A DNA stretch of 64,000 nt from Pseudomonas paraeruginosa PA7 (GCF_000017205.1 NC_009656.1:4344001-4408000), one strand, 5' to 3'; positions 9,622 to 18,699 are shown, numbered from the stretch's first letter. Numbers and translations: made by a program. Notes: generated by a model not told the origin, from the letters alone.

Positions 9622-10410
9622 ATGCGCCTGCTCAGCGCCCTGTTGCTCATCGCCTGCGCGTTCGGCGCCCAGGCCGCGATCCAGACCCGCGAGATGCCCT
9701 ACCAGGGCGCCGACGGCACGCGTATGGTCGGCTATTTCGCCTACGACGACAGCAAGCCGGGAATCCGCCCCGGCGTCATCGTGGTCCACGAGTGGTGGGG
9801 TCTCAACGACTACGCCAAGCGCCGCGCCCGCGACCTCGCCGAACTCGGCTACAGCGCCCTGGCCATCGACATGTACGGCGATGGCAAGCACACCGGGCAC
9901 CCGCAGGACGCGATGGCCTTCATGCAGGCCGCGACGAAGGACGCCGACGCCGCCAGGACGCGCTTCCTCGCCGGCCTGGAACTGCTGAAGCGGCAACCGC
10001 AGACCGATCCCAGCCAGGTCGCCGCGATCGGCTACTGCTTCGGCGGCAAGATCGTCCTCGACATGGCTCGCCAGGGCCTGCCGCTGGCCGGCGTGGCGAG
10101 CTTCCACGGCGCCCTCGGCACCACCACCCCGGCCAGCAAGGGCAGCGTCAGGGCGAAGATCCTGGTGGAGCACGGCAGCGCCGACAGCATGGTCCCGACC
10201 AAGGACCTCGACGCCCTGAAACAGGAGTTGAGCGCTGCCGGCGCCGACTACCAGGTGGTGATCCAGGACGGCGCCAGGCATGGCTTCACCAATCCGGACG
10301 CCGACGCGCACCGGGGCCACGGCCTGGACATCGGCTACGACCGCCAGGCCGACCAGCGCTCCTGGGCGGACCTGCAGGCGTTCCTCGAGGACATCTTCAA
10401 GCGGGGCTGA
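9622..10410 (+). CDS. Exported dienelactone hydrolase family protein
   Basis: An alpha/beta hydrolase of the dienelactone hydrolase family, 262 residues, with a signal peptide (1-18, ending AQA) that places it in the periplasm. The nucleophile is Cys139 in GYCFGGKI. The other triad members are probably the Asp in HGSADSMVP and the His in ARHGFTNP. Most dienelactone hydrolases are cytoplasmic catabolic enzymes, and no aromatic degradation genes are nearby, so the real substrate is unknown. GGAGAG lies about five bases before the ATG. A strong bidirectional terminator follows. The position corresponds to PAO1 PA1166. Confidence 0.88.
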   Translation: MRLLSALLLIACAFGAQAAIQTREMPYQGADGTRMVGYFAYDDSKPGIRPGVIVVHEWWGLNDYAKRRARDLAELGYSALAIDMYGDGKHTGHPQDAMAFMQAATKDADAARTRFLAGLELLKRQPQTDPSQVAAIGYCFGGKIVLDMARQGLPLAGVASFHGALGTTTPASKGSVRAKILVEHGSADSMVPTKDLDALKQELSAAGADYQVVIQDGARHGFTNPDADAHRGHGLDIGYDRQADQRSWADLQAFLEDIFKRG

Positions 10411-10432
10411 CCCGGCCTCGACGCATAAAAAA

Positions 10433-10458
10433 ACGGGAGTCCCCGGAAGGACTCCCGT
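10433..10458. terminator. Rho-independent terminator after the dienelactone hydrolase gene
   Basis: ACGGGAGTCC at 10433-10442 pairs with GGACTCCCGT at 10449-10458 around a six-base loop. A run of seven A lies on the left and CTT on the right, so on the minus strand it would be a strong terminator too. Confidence 0.85.
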
Positions 10459-10636
10459 CTTGAAAGGTCGAGACAGGACAGTATCCCGTCATCAACAAAC
10501 AACCTCACCTGCATTCCATGGGAATGCGCGGCGCAGTCTGTCAAAACCGGGCCTCGCGGTCCGTTTTCCTTTGTTGCGCTTTTGCAATCTTGTGTAAGCG
10601 CCGCGTGACTGGTGGGCCACGTCGGGAACCGGCACA

Positions 10637-11365
10637 ATGCGCGCCATGAACGACCGTCTCCCCGCCTTCTGCTCCCCGCTGGACGCCCACTGGCCGCTGC
10701 CCGTCGCGCTGCCCGGCGTGCAGTTGCGCAGCACCCGCTTCGACCCGGCGCTGCTGCAACCCGGCGACTTCGCCCTGGCCGGCATCCAGCCGCCGGCGAA
10801 CATCCTCCGCGCGGTGGCCAAGCGCCAGGCCGAATTCCTCGCCGGACGCCTCTGCGCGCGCGCGGCCCTGTTCGCCCTCGACGGCAACGGCCAGGTGCCG
10901 GCCATCGGCGAGGGCCGCGCGCCGGTCTGGCCGGCCGCGATCAGCGGCTCGATCACCCACGGCGACCGCTGGGCCGCCGCCCTGGTGGCGGCGCGCGGCG
11001 ACTGGCGCGGCCTCGGCCTGGACGTGGAAACCCTGCTCGAAGCCGAACGGGCGCGCTACCTGCATGGCGAGATCCTCACCGAAGGCGAGCGCCTGCGCTT
11101 CGCCGACGACCTGGAGCGACGCACCGGCCTGCTGGTGACGCTGGTCTTCTCGCTGAAGGAAAGCCTGTTCAAGGCGCTCTATCCGCTGGTGGGCAAGCGC
11201 TTCTACTTCGAACATGCGGAACTGCTGGAATGGCGCGCCGACGGCCACGCCCGGCTGCGCCTGCTCACCGACCTGTCGGCGGAGTGGCGGCACGGCAGCG
11301 AGCTGGACGCCCAGTTCGCCGTGCTCGACGAACGCCTGCTCAGCCTGGTGGCGGTCGGCGCCTGA
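10637..11365 (+). CDS. pcpS: 4'-phosphopantetheinyl transferase PcpS
   Basis: PcpS transfers 4'-phosphopantetheine from CoA to carrier proteins; in P. aeruginosa it serves both fatty-acid synthesis and siderophore synthetases. The 242-residue product is of the EntD/Sfp class. The core motifs are ISGSITHGD near residue 100, the magnesium-binding GLGLDVE near 131-137, and FSLKESLFKALYP near 175-187. The ATG at 10637 gives the known 242-residue length; a second ATG at 10646 is possible. The stop touches the stop of the convergent tcdA gene with no spacer. Confidence 0.93.
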   Translation: MRAMNDRLPAFCSPLDAHWPLPVALPGVQLRSTRFDPALLQPGDFALAGIQPPANILRAVAKRQAEFLAGRLCARAALFALDGNGQVPAIGEGRAPVWPAAISGSITHGDRWAAALVAARGDWRGLGLDVETLLEAERARYLHGEILTEGERLRFADDLERRTGLLVTLVFSLKESLFKALYPLVGKRFYFEHAELLEWRADGHARLRLLTDLSAEWRHGSELDAQFAVLDERLLSLVAVGA

Positions 11366-12178
11366 TCAAGCCTTCCCCGGTGTGCGCCGCGACGGCCGCA
11401 GCGCGCGGCCTTCCGCCAGGCGCTCGACGGCGCGGGCGGCGGCGACCATGCCGAAGGTGGCGGTGACCATCATCACCGCGCCGAAGCCGCCGGCGCAGTC
11501 CAGCTTCACCCCTTCGCCGACGAAACTCTTCGACTGGCACACCGTGCCGTCCGGCTTCGGGTAGCGCAGCTGTTCGCTGGAGAACACGCAGGGCACGCTG
11601 TAGGTGCGTCCCGGCGTGCGCGAGAAATTGTAGTCGCGGCGCAGGGTGGAACGCACCTTGGCCGCCAGCGGGTCGTTGAAGGTCTTGTTCAGGTCGGCGA
11701 CCTGGACCTGCGTCGGATCGACCTGGCCACCGGCGCCGCCGGTGCTGATCACCGGGATCTTGCGCCGCTTGCACCAGGCGATCAGCGCGGCCTTGGCGGC
11801 CACGCTGTCGATGCAGTCGATGACGTAGTCGAAGTCCACGATGTACTCGGCCATGGTCTCGCGAGTGACGAAATCGGCCACCGCGCGGACCCGGCAGGCC
11901 GGGTTGATGGCCAGGATGCGCGCGGCCATCACCTCGACCTTGGCCTTGCCCACCGCGCCCTCGATGGCGTGCACCTGGCGGTTGGTGTTGGTCACGCAGA
12001 CATCGTCGAGGTCGAACAGGGAAATCTCGCCGACACCGCTGCGCGCCAGCGCTTCCGCCGCCCAGGAACCGACCCCGCCGACGCCGACCACCGCCACGTG
12101 GCTGTCGGCCAGGCGCTGCAGCCCCTCGCGACCGTACAACCGGCCGATACCGCCGAAGCGCTGTTCATCCACCTGCAT
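11366..12178 (-). CDS. tcdA: tRNA threonylcarbamoyladenosine dehydratase (TcdA/CsdL)
   Basis: TcdA activates and cyclises t6A37 of tRNAs to ct6A in an ATP-dependent, E1-like reaction. The 270-residue product starts QVDEQRFGGIGRLYG. It has the ThiF/MoeB nucleotide-binding glycine loop (VVGVGGVGSWAAEAL), the Asp/Arg nucleotide contacts (FDLDDVCVTNTNRQ), and VIDCIDSVAAK. I chose the ATG at 12178 because GGGGTGGG precedes it; an upstream in-frame ATG at 12196 lacks a clear Shine-Dalgarno. It is convergent with pcpS with zero intergenic bases. Confidence 0.9.
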   Translation of the reverse strand: MQVDEQRFGGIGRLYGREGLQRLADSHVAVVGVGGVGSWAAEALARSGVGEISLFDLDDVCVTNTNRQVHAIEGAVGKAKVEVMAARILAINPACRVRAVADFVTRETMAEYIVDFDYVIDCIDSVAAKAALIAWCKRRKIPVISTGGAGGQVDPTQVQVADLNKTFNDPLAAKVRSTLRRDYNFSRTPGRTYSVPCVFSSEQLRYPKPDGTVCQSKSFVGEGVKLDCAGGFGAVMMVTATFGMVAAARAVERLAEGRALRPSRRTPGKA

Positions 12179-12398
12179 CACCCACCCCTGAAACATCCGA
12201 TCGCGAATTGCCGCGCATTATAAAAAGCCGGGCGCGCCGCGTCGCCTGCGATCTTGCAGCCTGCCGCGGCGACCGGGCCAGACCTGCAAGGGAGCCGCCA
12301 GCCCGGCGCCTGAGTGCCTCGCAGGGGCGCGGGACAGCATGCGAGGAGGCACCGGACAGAGCGGCGCTTGGGCGCAGCCCATGGAAACCCGCCCGGGG

Positions 12399-12481
12399 GT
12401 AGCGCTTCGCGCTACTCGCCTGTGCCCGATCCGGGCGCTGGATACTCCGGAGGGCGGATAGCCGTAACGCGGTTATCCGCC
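12399..12481. repeat. Paired REP-type hairpins upstream of dapE
   Basis: Two inverted repeats in the 414-base gap between tcdA and dapE. The first is GTAGCGC-TTC-GCGCTAC at 12399-12415. The second is GGCGGATAGCCG (12453-12464) pairing with CGGTTATCCGCC (12470-12481) with one mismatch. The GGCGGATA/TATCCGCC arms match the REP units around the RAYT gene about 11 kb away. This looks like a two-unit REP cluster. Nothing else in the gap resembles a gene. Confidence 0.75.
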
Positions 12482-12592
12482 GCCGCGCCGAGGTTGCCGA
12501 TCCGAAACGCCCGCCTAAACGGCGCCCCTTCGCCAGCGTTTATGCTTTAAGATTCCCCCTTTCCCGCTCGACCCGTTCAGGATGCCCTCCCC

Positions 12593-13744
12593 ATGACCGC
12601 CTCTTCGCCGAGTCTCTCGCCGACCCTCGAACTCGCCTGCGAGTTGATCCGCCGCCCCTCCGTCACCCCTGTCGACGCCGATTGCCAGGCCCTGATGATG
12701 CGCCGCCTGGAAGCCGCCGGCTTCGCCCTGGAGCCGATGCGCATCGAAGAGGTGGACAACTTCTGGGCGCGGCGCGGCGGCGACGGCCCGGTGCTGTGCT
12801 TCGCCGGGCACACCGACGTGGTCCCCACCGGGCCGGTGCAGGCCTGGCAGCACCAACCCTTCGACGCCCTGATCGACGAGCAGGGCATGCTCTGCGGGCG
12901 CGGCGCGGCGGACATGAAAGGCAGCCTGGCGTCGATGATCGTCGCGGTCGAGCGCTTCGTCGCCGACCATCCCGGGCACAAGGGCGCCATCGCCTTCCTC
13001 ATCACCAGCGACGAAGAAGGCCCGGCCCACCATGGCACCAAGGCGGTGGTCGAGCGCCTCGCCGCGCGCGGCGAGCGCCTGGACTGGTGCATCGTCGGCG
13101 AACCGTCGAGCACCAGCCTGGTCGGCGACGTGGTGAAGAACGGCCGCCGCGGCTCCCTCGGCGCCAGGCTGACCATCCGCGGCGTGCAGGGCCACGTGGC
13201 CTACCCGCACCTGGCGAAGAACCCGATCCACCTGGCTGCCCCGGCGCTGGCCGAACTGGCGGCGGAACACTGGGACGACGGCAACGCCTTCTTCCCGCCG
13301 ACCAGCTTCCAGATTTCCAACCTGAACTCCGGGACCGGCGCCACCAACGTCATCCCCGGCGAACTGAGCGCGCTGTTCAACTTCCGCTTCTCCACCGAAT
13401 CCACCGTCGAAGGCCTGCAGAAGCGCGTCGAGGCGATCCTCGACAAGCACGGCCTGGACTGGCACGTCGAATGGGCGCTGTCCGGCCTGCCGTTCCTCAC
13501 CGAACCGGGCGAGCTGCTCGACGCGGTGGCCGCCAGCATCAAGGCGGTCACCGGCCGCGAGACCCGGCCCTCGACCAGCGGCGGTACTTCCGACGGACGC
13601 TTCATCGCCACCATGGGCACCCAGGTGGTCGAGCTCGGCCCGGTCAACGCCACCATCCACCAGGTCAACGAGCGGGTCCTGGCCAGCGACCTGGAACTGC
13701 TCACCGAGATCTACTACCAGACCCTGGTGAGGCTGCTCGCCTGA
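12593..13744 (+). CDS. dapE: Succinyl-diaminopimelate desuccinylase DapE
   Basis: DapE hydrolyses N-succinyl-LL-diaminopimelate in the lysine/peptidoglycan precursor pathway in the cytoplasm. The 383-residue M20-family metallopeptidase has the expected metal ligands: the His in [10 protein letters not shown], the Asp in [10 protein letters not shown], the Glu pair in TSDEEGPAH, and later [10 protein letters not shown] and [10 protein letters not shown]. Length matches the family. The ATG at 12593 has only a weak AGGATG upstream. The stop overlaps the rlmA start by one base, so the two genes are translationally coupled. Confidence 0.96.
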   Translation: MTASSPSLSPTLELACELIRRPSVTPVDADCQALMMRRLEAAGFALEPMRIEEVDNFWARRGGDGPVLCFAGHTDVVPTGPVQAWQHQPFDALIDEQGMLCGRGAADMKGSLASMIVAVERFVADHPGHKGAIAFLITSDEEGPAHHGTKAVVERLAARGERLDWCIVGEPSSTSLVGDVVKNGRRGSLGARLTIRGVQGHVAYPHLAKNPIHLAAPALAELAAEHWDDGNAFFPPTSFQISNLNSGTGATNVIPGELSALFNFRFSTESTVEGLQKRVEAILDKHGLDWHVEWALSGLPFLTEPGELLDAVAASIKAVTGRETRPSTSGGTSDGRFIATMGTQVVELGPVNATIHQVNERVLASDLELLTEIYYQTLVRLLA

Positions 13745-14547
13745 TGCTGATCTGCCCGCTCTGCTCCGCCGCCCTGGGGACGGTCGACAACGGCGTCGCC
13801 TGCCCCGCCGGGCACCGCTTCGACCGCGCCCGCCAGGGCTACCTGAACCTGCTGCCGGTGCAGCACAAGAAAAGCCTCGACCCGGGCGACAACGCCGCCA
13901 TGGTCGAGGCCCGCCGCCAGTTCCTCGGCGCCGGCCACTACGCGCCACTGGCCCGGCGCCTGGCCGAGCTGGCCGCCGAGCGCGCGCCACGGCGCTGGCT
14001 GGACATCGGCTGCGGCGAAGGCTACTACAGCGCCCAGCTCGGCGAAGCCCTGGGCGACGCCGAGGGCTACGCCCTGGACATCTCCCGCGAGGCGGTGAAG
14101 CGCGCCTGCCGTCGCGCGCCACAGCTGACCTGGCTGGTGGCGAGCATGGCGCGGTTGCCGCTGGCCGAGGCCAGTTGCGAGCTGATCGCCAGCGTATTCA
14201 GCCCGATCGACTGGAACGAGGCGGTGCGCGTCCTCGCCCCCGGCGGCGGCGTGCTGCGCCTGGGCCCGGCCAGCGCGCACCTGCTGGAGTTGCGCCAGCG
14301 CCTCTACGATGACGTGCGCGACTACGCCGACGACAAGCACCTCGCCGGCCTGCCCGCGCCGCTCAGCCTGCGCCATACGGAAACCCTCAGCTTCCGTCTG
14401 GCCCTGGACAGCTACGAAGCGCGGGAAAACCTCCTGGCCATGACCCCGCACGGCTGGCGGGTCAACGCCGAGCGCCGCGCGCGGATCCTCGCCGAACCCT
14501 TCGAAGTCAGCGTGGCGGTGCGCTACGATTGGCTGCAACGCGACTGA
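13744..14547 (+). CDS. rlmA: 23S rRNA (guanine-N1)-methyltransferase RlmA
   Basis: RlmA (RrmA) methylates G745 of 23S rRNA with SAM. The 267-residue product begins with the zinc finger of the family (CPLC near residues 4-7, then CPAGH near 19-23). It is followed by a Rossmann methyltransferase fold with the SAM loop WLDIGCGEGYYS near residue 84. The ATG at 13744 overlaps the dapE TGA, the usual coupled arrangement. The position matches PAO1 PA1161. Confidence 0.92.
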   Translation: MLICPLCSAALGTVDNGVACPAGHRFDRARQGYLNLLPVQHKKSLDPGDNAAMVEARRQFLGAGHYAPLARRLAELAAERAPRRWLDIGCGEGYYSAQLGEALGDAEGYALDISREAVKRACRRAPQLTWLVASMARLPLAEASCELIASVFSPIDWNEAVRVLAPGGGVLRLGPASAHLLELRQRLYDDVRDYADDKHLAGLPAPLSLRHTETLSFRLALDSYEARENLLAMTPHGWRVNAERRARILAEPFEVSVAVRYDWLQRD

Positions 14548-14564
14548 CCGTCCCCGAGGACCCC

Positions 14565-14948
14565 ATGCGCCAACCGGATATCGAGATCTACCTGAAAGAC
14601 GCCGAGCACGCGGCCGTCGCCGCCTGGCTGGAACAGGCGCTGGGCCCCTGCGGCCCGTGGCAGGAACGCGGCCAGACCCTCAAGTGCACGGCACGCGGCG
14701 AACACGGCGCGGTGCGCGTCACCTGGCTGCCGAAGGCGGTGGGCAAGTGGCACAGCCTGTTCCTCGAGAGCGACAGCACGCCCTGGGACGACGACCTCGC
14801 CTGCGCCAGGGCCGCGCAGGCCGCGCTGGGCGTGGAGATCCGCTGCGCGCCGGGCGGCTGGGACGAGAACCAGGGCGAGGAAGACGCCGACCGCTGGCTG
14901 CGGGTCAGCGCCGAGGGCGTCGAGGAAATCACCTGGCGCACCGGCTGA
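14565..14948 (+). CDS. Small conserved protein of unknown function downstream of rlmA
   Basis: I do not recognise the family. The 127-residue acidic product begins RQPDIEIYLKDAEH and has no signal peptide or membrane segment. It contains ALGPCGPWQERGQTLKC and ends with a conserved-looking WDENQGEEDADRWLRVS stretch, suggesting a compact soluble protein. The ATG at 14565 is preceded by GAGGA; an earlier in-frame start inside rlmA is less likely. It is 17 bases after rlmA and probably the last gene of the dapE-rlmA transcript, since a terminator follows. Confidence 0.8.
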   Translation: MRQPDIEIYLKDAEHAAVAAWLEQALGPCGPWQERGQTLKCTARGEHGAVRVTWLPKAVGKWHSLFLESDSTPWDDDLACARAAQAALGVEIRCAPGGWDENQGEEDADRWLRVSAEGVEEITWRTG

Positions 14949-15015
14949 ACGACGAAAACCCCGCGCTGCGAGGGCCGCCCGTTGGCGGGCCTGGCGGGGT
15001 AGATGCGCTGGATGA

Positions 15016-15043
15016 CAAAAGCCCGTCTCGCGACGGGCTTTTG
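15016..15043. terminator. Bidirectional terminator between the rlmA operon and the cold-shock gene
   Basis: CAAAAGCCCGTC at 15016-15027 pairs perfectly with GACGGGCTTTTG at 15032-15043 across a four-base loop. The A and T runs make it a terminator on both strands for the two convergent genes. Confidence 0.92.
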
Positions 15044-15053
15044 CTTGCGGGAA

Positions 15054-15263
15054 TCAGACCTTGGAGACGTCTTCCGCTTGCAGGCCTTTCTGGCCCTGGA
15101 TCACCGAGAATTCCACTTTCTGGCCTTCCACCAGGGAGCGGTGACCCTCGCCGCGGATGGCGCGGTAGTGAACGAACACGTCCGGACCGCTATCGCGTTG
15201 AATGAATCCATAACCTTTGGCGTCATTGAACCACTTGACGGTTCCGACCTCACGATCAGCCAT
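15054..15263 (-). CDS. CspA-family cold-shock protein
   Basis: A 69-residue single-domain nucleic-acid chaperone that melts RNA secondary structure. It has both RNA-binding motifs of the cold-shock domain, KGYGFI (RNP1) and VFVHY (RNP2), after the usual [11 protein letters not shown]. The ATG at 15263 is preceded by GGAGAG; the frame stays open upstream but that part is leader. Several csp paralogues exist in P. aeruginosa, so I give no gene symbol; the position corresponds to PAO1 PA1159. Confidence 0.95.
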   Translation of the reverse strand: MADREVGTVKWFNDAKGYGFIQRDSGPDVFVHYRAIRGEGHRSLVEGQKVEFSVIQGQKGLQAEDVSKV

Positions 15264-15582
15264 TACCACACTCTCCAACTTGCAATTTTTTATAAGTGGC
15301 CTTCCCAATCCGGGAAGACTTCGACGGTTCGGCTGCGCAACGCTGTTCTTGTTATCCGACCCCGGCAAAATGCCGTTGGAGCGGGCATTTCGAATGGCGT
15401 TCCACTAGCCACCGCGTCCCGGAGTATAAACAAACGAGTCCAACTGAAAAGGACTTTTTTAGCCCCTGGCGGAATACCTGCCACGCCCGGCGGGACTGGC
15501 CTTTCGATATGTTTTCGCTACGCCTGGAATACGTCTGCGCATGCACTTGCAGATAGCTAGCTGCCATATTTCCGTCAGCTTT
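15264..15582. other. Leader and promoter region of the cold-shock gene
   Basis: About 320 bases between the cold-shock gene and the sensor kinase gene. The part next to the cold-shock start is AT-rich (around AATTTTTTATAAG at 15285-15297), as expected for a csp 5' leader. No separate gene is convincing. Confidence 0.45.
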
Positions 15583-17199
15583 TCAGCGGTCGCGCAAACC
15601 CGCCTTGCGCGGCCAGGCCAGGGTGAAGCAGGCGCCGCCCAAGGTCTCGCTGCGGCCGATGGAGGCCCGCCCGCCATGCCAGTAGACGATCCGCCGGACG
15701 ATCGACAGCCCCAGGCCGTGCCCGCCGGAAGCCCGGGTGCGGCTGTCGTCCAGGCGCAGGAATGGCGTAAAGAGCCGCTCCCATTGCGCCTCCGGCACCC
15801 CCGGCCCGTCGTCCTCGACATCCACCCGGCACCGCTCCAGGCTGACCCGGTAGCTGATCCTGACCCGACGATCGGCATGCCGCAGCGCATTGGTCAGCAG
15901 GTTCTGCAGGGCCCGGTGCAGGTAGCGCGGCTCGGCCTCGACCCAGCTGCCCAGCTCCTCCGGCAGCAGCACTCCCTCCTCGCAGCTGACCAGCACCTCG
16001 CGGCGCAGCGGGGCGATCTCCTCCACCACCTGGCGCACCAGCGCGCCCAGCTCCACGCGCTGGTAGGTCAGCGGCGGCGAGCCCTGCTCCAGCCGCGCGT
16101 AGGTGAGCATCTCGTCGACCAGCTTGTCGAGGTCCTGGATATCGTTGTCCATCCCCTCCAGGTATTTCAGGCGGGCAGCGTCGGTCTCGGCGGTCTCGAT
16201 CATCTCCAGGCCGAAGCGCAGCCGCGCCACCGGCGTGCGCAGCTCGTGGGACACCGCGCGGACCATCTCGCGCTGCACCGTCAGCAGCCGGTGGATATGC
16301 TCGGCCATGTGGTTGAAGGCCGCGCCCAGGCGGCCCACCGAGTCGCCGCCGCGCACCTCGACGCGGGTGTCCAGGCTGCCCCGGGCGATCCGCGAGGCCG
16401 CCGCCTCCAGGCTGCGCAGACGCTGCTCCAGGCGGCGCACCAGCAGGTAGATGATCAGGCCGATGAAGCCCAGGCACAGGGCGCCAAGCAGCAATAGCAG
16501 CTGCGGCGGATAGAGGTTCATCTGGTACAGCGGGCCCAGCTCCAGCACCCAGGGCGTGTCGAGGATGCCGGCGAAGATGCGGATCGAGTCGCCGTCCTTG
16601 CCCAGCGCCATCACCGTATCGCCTTCCACCACCCGCCGGCGCTGGTCGTCGTCGAGGTCCAGCTCCTTGACCTGGAGCAGGTGCACCGGGAAGCCGAAGC
16701 GCTTGTCGCGGACGATCCGCGCCAGGTGGTAGGGCTGCTCGCTGGCCGGGTAGCGCACCAGTTCGTCCATCAGCAGGTAGACCGTGGCCCGCGCCAGTTG
16801 CTCGCTGACCTGCTGCACCTCGCCACTGAGCACCAGGCCCTCGGTGGCGCTGGCCTGGGTATGCACGGTGACGGTGTGCTCGGCGGTCTGCTTCACCAGC
16901 ACCTGGCCGTTCATCAGCCGCGCGCGGCTGCGCCCGTCCAGCCGCAGCTCGTCCAGTCCGACCAGCCGCAGCGGGATGCCCATCAGCCGGCTCCACTGCG
17001 CCAGGGCGCGCTTGCGCTCGGTGGCGCTCATCGGCTGCAGGTTGTCGGCCATCAGGCGGAAAGTGCCGCGCGCCAGTTCCTCGCGGTAGTGCTCGCCGCG
17101 TACCTCGTTGATCCAGTGCAGGCCGAACAGGCCCAGGCCGCTGACCAGCAGCAGGGCCAGGAGCATGCCGCCATAGATGCGCAGGAAGATGGATTTCAT
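15583..17199 (-). CDS. RstB-like two-component sensor histidine kinase
   Basis: An inner-membrane sensor kinase of 538 residues. The order is: first membrane helix (about 8-28), periplasmic sensor region of about 200 residues, second helix (about 232-255), HAMP, then the dimerisation domain with phospho-acceptor His318 in SHELRTPVARL. The ATPase domain has the N box (LQNLLTNALRHA) and G boxes (DDGPGVP, GHGLGLSIV). Overall it resembles RstB. It is co-transcribed with the regulator gene immediately upstream on the minus strand (57-base gap). The signal is unknown. The position matches PAO1 PA1158. Confidence 0.92.
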   Translation of the reverse strand: MKSIFLRIYGGMLLALLLVSGLGLFGLHWINEVRGEHYREELARGTFRLMADNLQPMSATERKRALAQWSRLMGIPLRLVGLDELRLDGRSRARLMNGQVLVKQTAEHTVTVHTQASATEGLVLSGEVQQVSEQLARATVYLLMDELVRYPASEQPYHLARIVRDKRFGFPVHLLQVKELDLDDDQRRRVVEGDTVMALGKDGDSIRIFAGILDTPWVLELGPLYQMNLYPPQLLLLLGALCLGFIGLIIYLLVRRLEQRLRSLEAAASRIARGSLDTRVEVRGGDSVGRLGAAFNHMAEHIHRLLTVQREMVRAVSHELRTPVARLRFGLEMIETAETDAARLKYLEGMDNDIQDLDKLVDEMLTYARLEQGSPPLTYQRVELGALVRQVVEEIAPLRREVLVSCEEGVLLPEELGSWVEAEPRYLHRALQNLLTNALRHADRRVRISYRVSLERCRVDVEDDGPGVPEAQWERLFTPFLRLDDSRTRASGGHGLGLSIVRRIVYWHGGRASIGRSETLGGACFTLAWPRKAGLRDR

Positions 17200-17256
17200 C
17201 GGCGAGCCCCCATGGGTGTCGATGCCGGCCGGGCGGGCCGGCGCGGCGAACGCGGC

Positions 17257-17967
17257 TCAGCCCTCGCCGACGAACAGATAGCCCTTGCTGCGCACGGTCT
17301 TGATCAGCCGCGGATGCATCGGGTCGTCACCGATCTTCGGGCGGATCCGCGAGATGCGCACGTCGATGGAGCGGTCCTGACCGTCGTACTCGATGCCGCG
17401 CAGGGCATTGAAGATCTCCTCGCGGGAGAGGATGCGCCCGGCGTTGGCCGCCAGCAGCCAGAGCAGGTCGAACTCGGCGCTGGTCAGCTCGATGGTGGCC
17501 TCGTCCAGCCAGGCCTCGCGCATCGCGTTGTCGATCACCAGGCGGCCGAACGCCAGGCGCTTGCTGTCCAAGGGCGGCGCGCCCGTTTCCGGGGCCTCGC
17601 TGCGCCGCAACAGGGCGCGGATACGCGCCAGCAGCACGCGCGGGCGCACCGGCTTGCACACGTAGTCGTCGGCGCCCATCTCCAGGCCGAGCACCTCGTC
17701 CATGTCGTCGGTGCGCGCGGTGAGCATCAGGATCGGGCCGTCGAACTGCGGGCGCACCTGGCGGCAGATGGACAGCCCGTCCTCGCCCGGCAGCATCAGG
17801 TCGAGCACCACCAGGTCCGGGCGCTCGGCGAGGATGCGCGCCGCGGCCAGCGCGCCGTTGGCCTCGATGTCGACCTTCAGGCCGTTGCCTTCCAGGTATT
17901 CCCGGGTCAGCTCGGCCAGGCGTCGATCGTCCTCGACGATCAGGATGCGCCAGGCTTCTTGCTCCAC
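17257..17967 (-). CDS. OmpR-family response regulator (RstA-like)
   Basis: A 236-residue DNA-binding response regulator paired with the downstream sensor kinase. The receiver domain contains EDD at 12-14, phospho-acceptor Asp56 in VVLDLMLPG, and the KP motif (CKPVRP). The C-terminal winged helix ends IKTVRSKGYLFV. I chose the GTG at 17967 because GGAGG lies four bases before it and the receiver fold then begins at once. The longer frame to 18081 has no ribosome binding site. Its promoter lies in the shared region with nrdA. Confidence 0.92.
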   Translation of the reverse strand: MEQEAWRILIVEDDRRLAELTREYLEGNGLKVDIEANGALAAARILAERPDLVVLDLMLPGEDGLSICRQVRPQFDGPILMLTARTDDMDEVLGLEMGADDYVCKPVRPRVLLARIRALLRRSEAPETGAPPLDSKRLAFGRLVIDNAMREAWLDEATIELTSAEFDLLWLLAANAGRILSREEIFNALRGIEYDGQDRSIDVRISRIRPKIGDDPMHPRLIKTVRSKGYLFVGEG

Positions 17968-18077
17968 ACAGCCTCCTTCGTATCGCGGTCCCGGGGCCGC
18001 CGTGCGGCCCTCTCGGAGCGGCCCGCATTGTAGCCAATACGGACGCCGCGCGGCAGCGGGCGCGGAACATCTTGCAA

Positions 18078-18093
18078 ACACTACATATTGTGG
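18078..18093. promoter_or_regulatory. NrdR-box-like site 1
   Basis: ACACTACATATTGTGG fits the NrdR consensus (acaCwAtATaTwGtgt) at nearly all conserved positions. It lies 111 bases upstream of the RstA-like gene and over 600 bases from nrdA, so it may act on the divergent gene or by looping. Confidence 0.6.
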
Positions 18094-18224
18094 GTAGGGT
18101 GCGCGCCCCGAAAGGTTGGGGAACAGGTCTGCGACGGTGCTTTCCGAGGGCGACGAATGGCATTCTCCAGCGCTGCCGCGGCCTACGGACGATTCCTAGG
18201 AATCACGCACAGAAGACCCACACT

Positions 18225-18233
18225 TTATCCACA
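18225..18233. promoter_or_regulatory. DnaA box in the nrdA upstream region
   Basis: TTATCCACA is an exact match to the strong DnaA-box consensus. DnaA regulates nrdAB in E. coli, so a site here would tie dNTP supply to replication initiation. Confidence 0.6.
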
Positions 18234-18505
18234 GGTTTCCCCCAGACTGTTACCTTGCAAACACCCCATTAGCGCATTATCTTGTATCCTCATCGGCGCC
18301 ACCCCCTATATCTTGGGTTTCGAGCGAACGAACGGCTACAACGGAACCAACCGCGCACGGACCACTCAGATGGCTCCGGCGGCTCCGAAAAAAGCCATTT
18401 CCAGACGTATTGAAAGCATCGGCGGTGCTCACCGCGGGGAGCCCTTCATGGCGTTGGAAAAGCGGTACGGGTGTTGCAACGGACACTGTAAACAGACAGT
18501 CAACA

Positions 18506-18521
18506 CCACTAGGTATTGTGT
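18506..18521. promoter_or_regulatory. NrdR-box-like site 2, nearer nrdA
   Basis: CCACTAGGTATTGTGT fits the NrdR consensus with conserved C, A, TAT and GTGT positions. A partner box at the usual spacing of about three helix turns was not evident; the flanking ACACTGTAAACAG at 18483-18495 is only a weak candidate. Confidence 0.55.
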
Positions 18522-18699
18522 TCGCCGGCAAAACGCCACGAACCCGCCAGGGCCAGGGAGGCACTCACAGTCCCCACCCTCAGCATTCGAATGAAGCAGC
18601 CGCCGCGAGGCCGGCTGCCCGGCTCTTTATCGATTCAAGGGAATGGGCGCCCCGGCGCCCGCTAGCAAAACCATTACGAGAACGTGGAGATACCCACCC

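Larger units (their letters stand above)
17968..18699. promoter_or_regulatory. Divergent control region between the RstA-like regulator and nrdAB
   Basis: A 730-base non-coding region with several readable sites. Two NrdR-box-like 16-mers lie at 18078-18093 and 18506-18521. A perfect DnaA box TTATCCACA is at 18225-18233. The 11-mer CTTGCAAACAC occurs twice, at 18071-18081 and 18254-18264. The nrdA leader is therefore long. Known P. aeruginosa biology (NrdR, AlgR and DnaA-type control of nrdA) fits this architecture, but each site is a match by eye. Confidence 0.65.
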
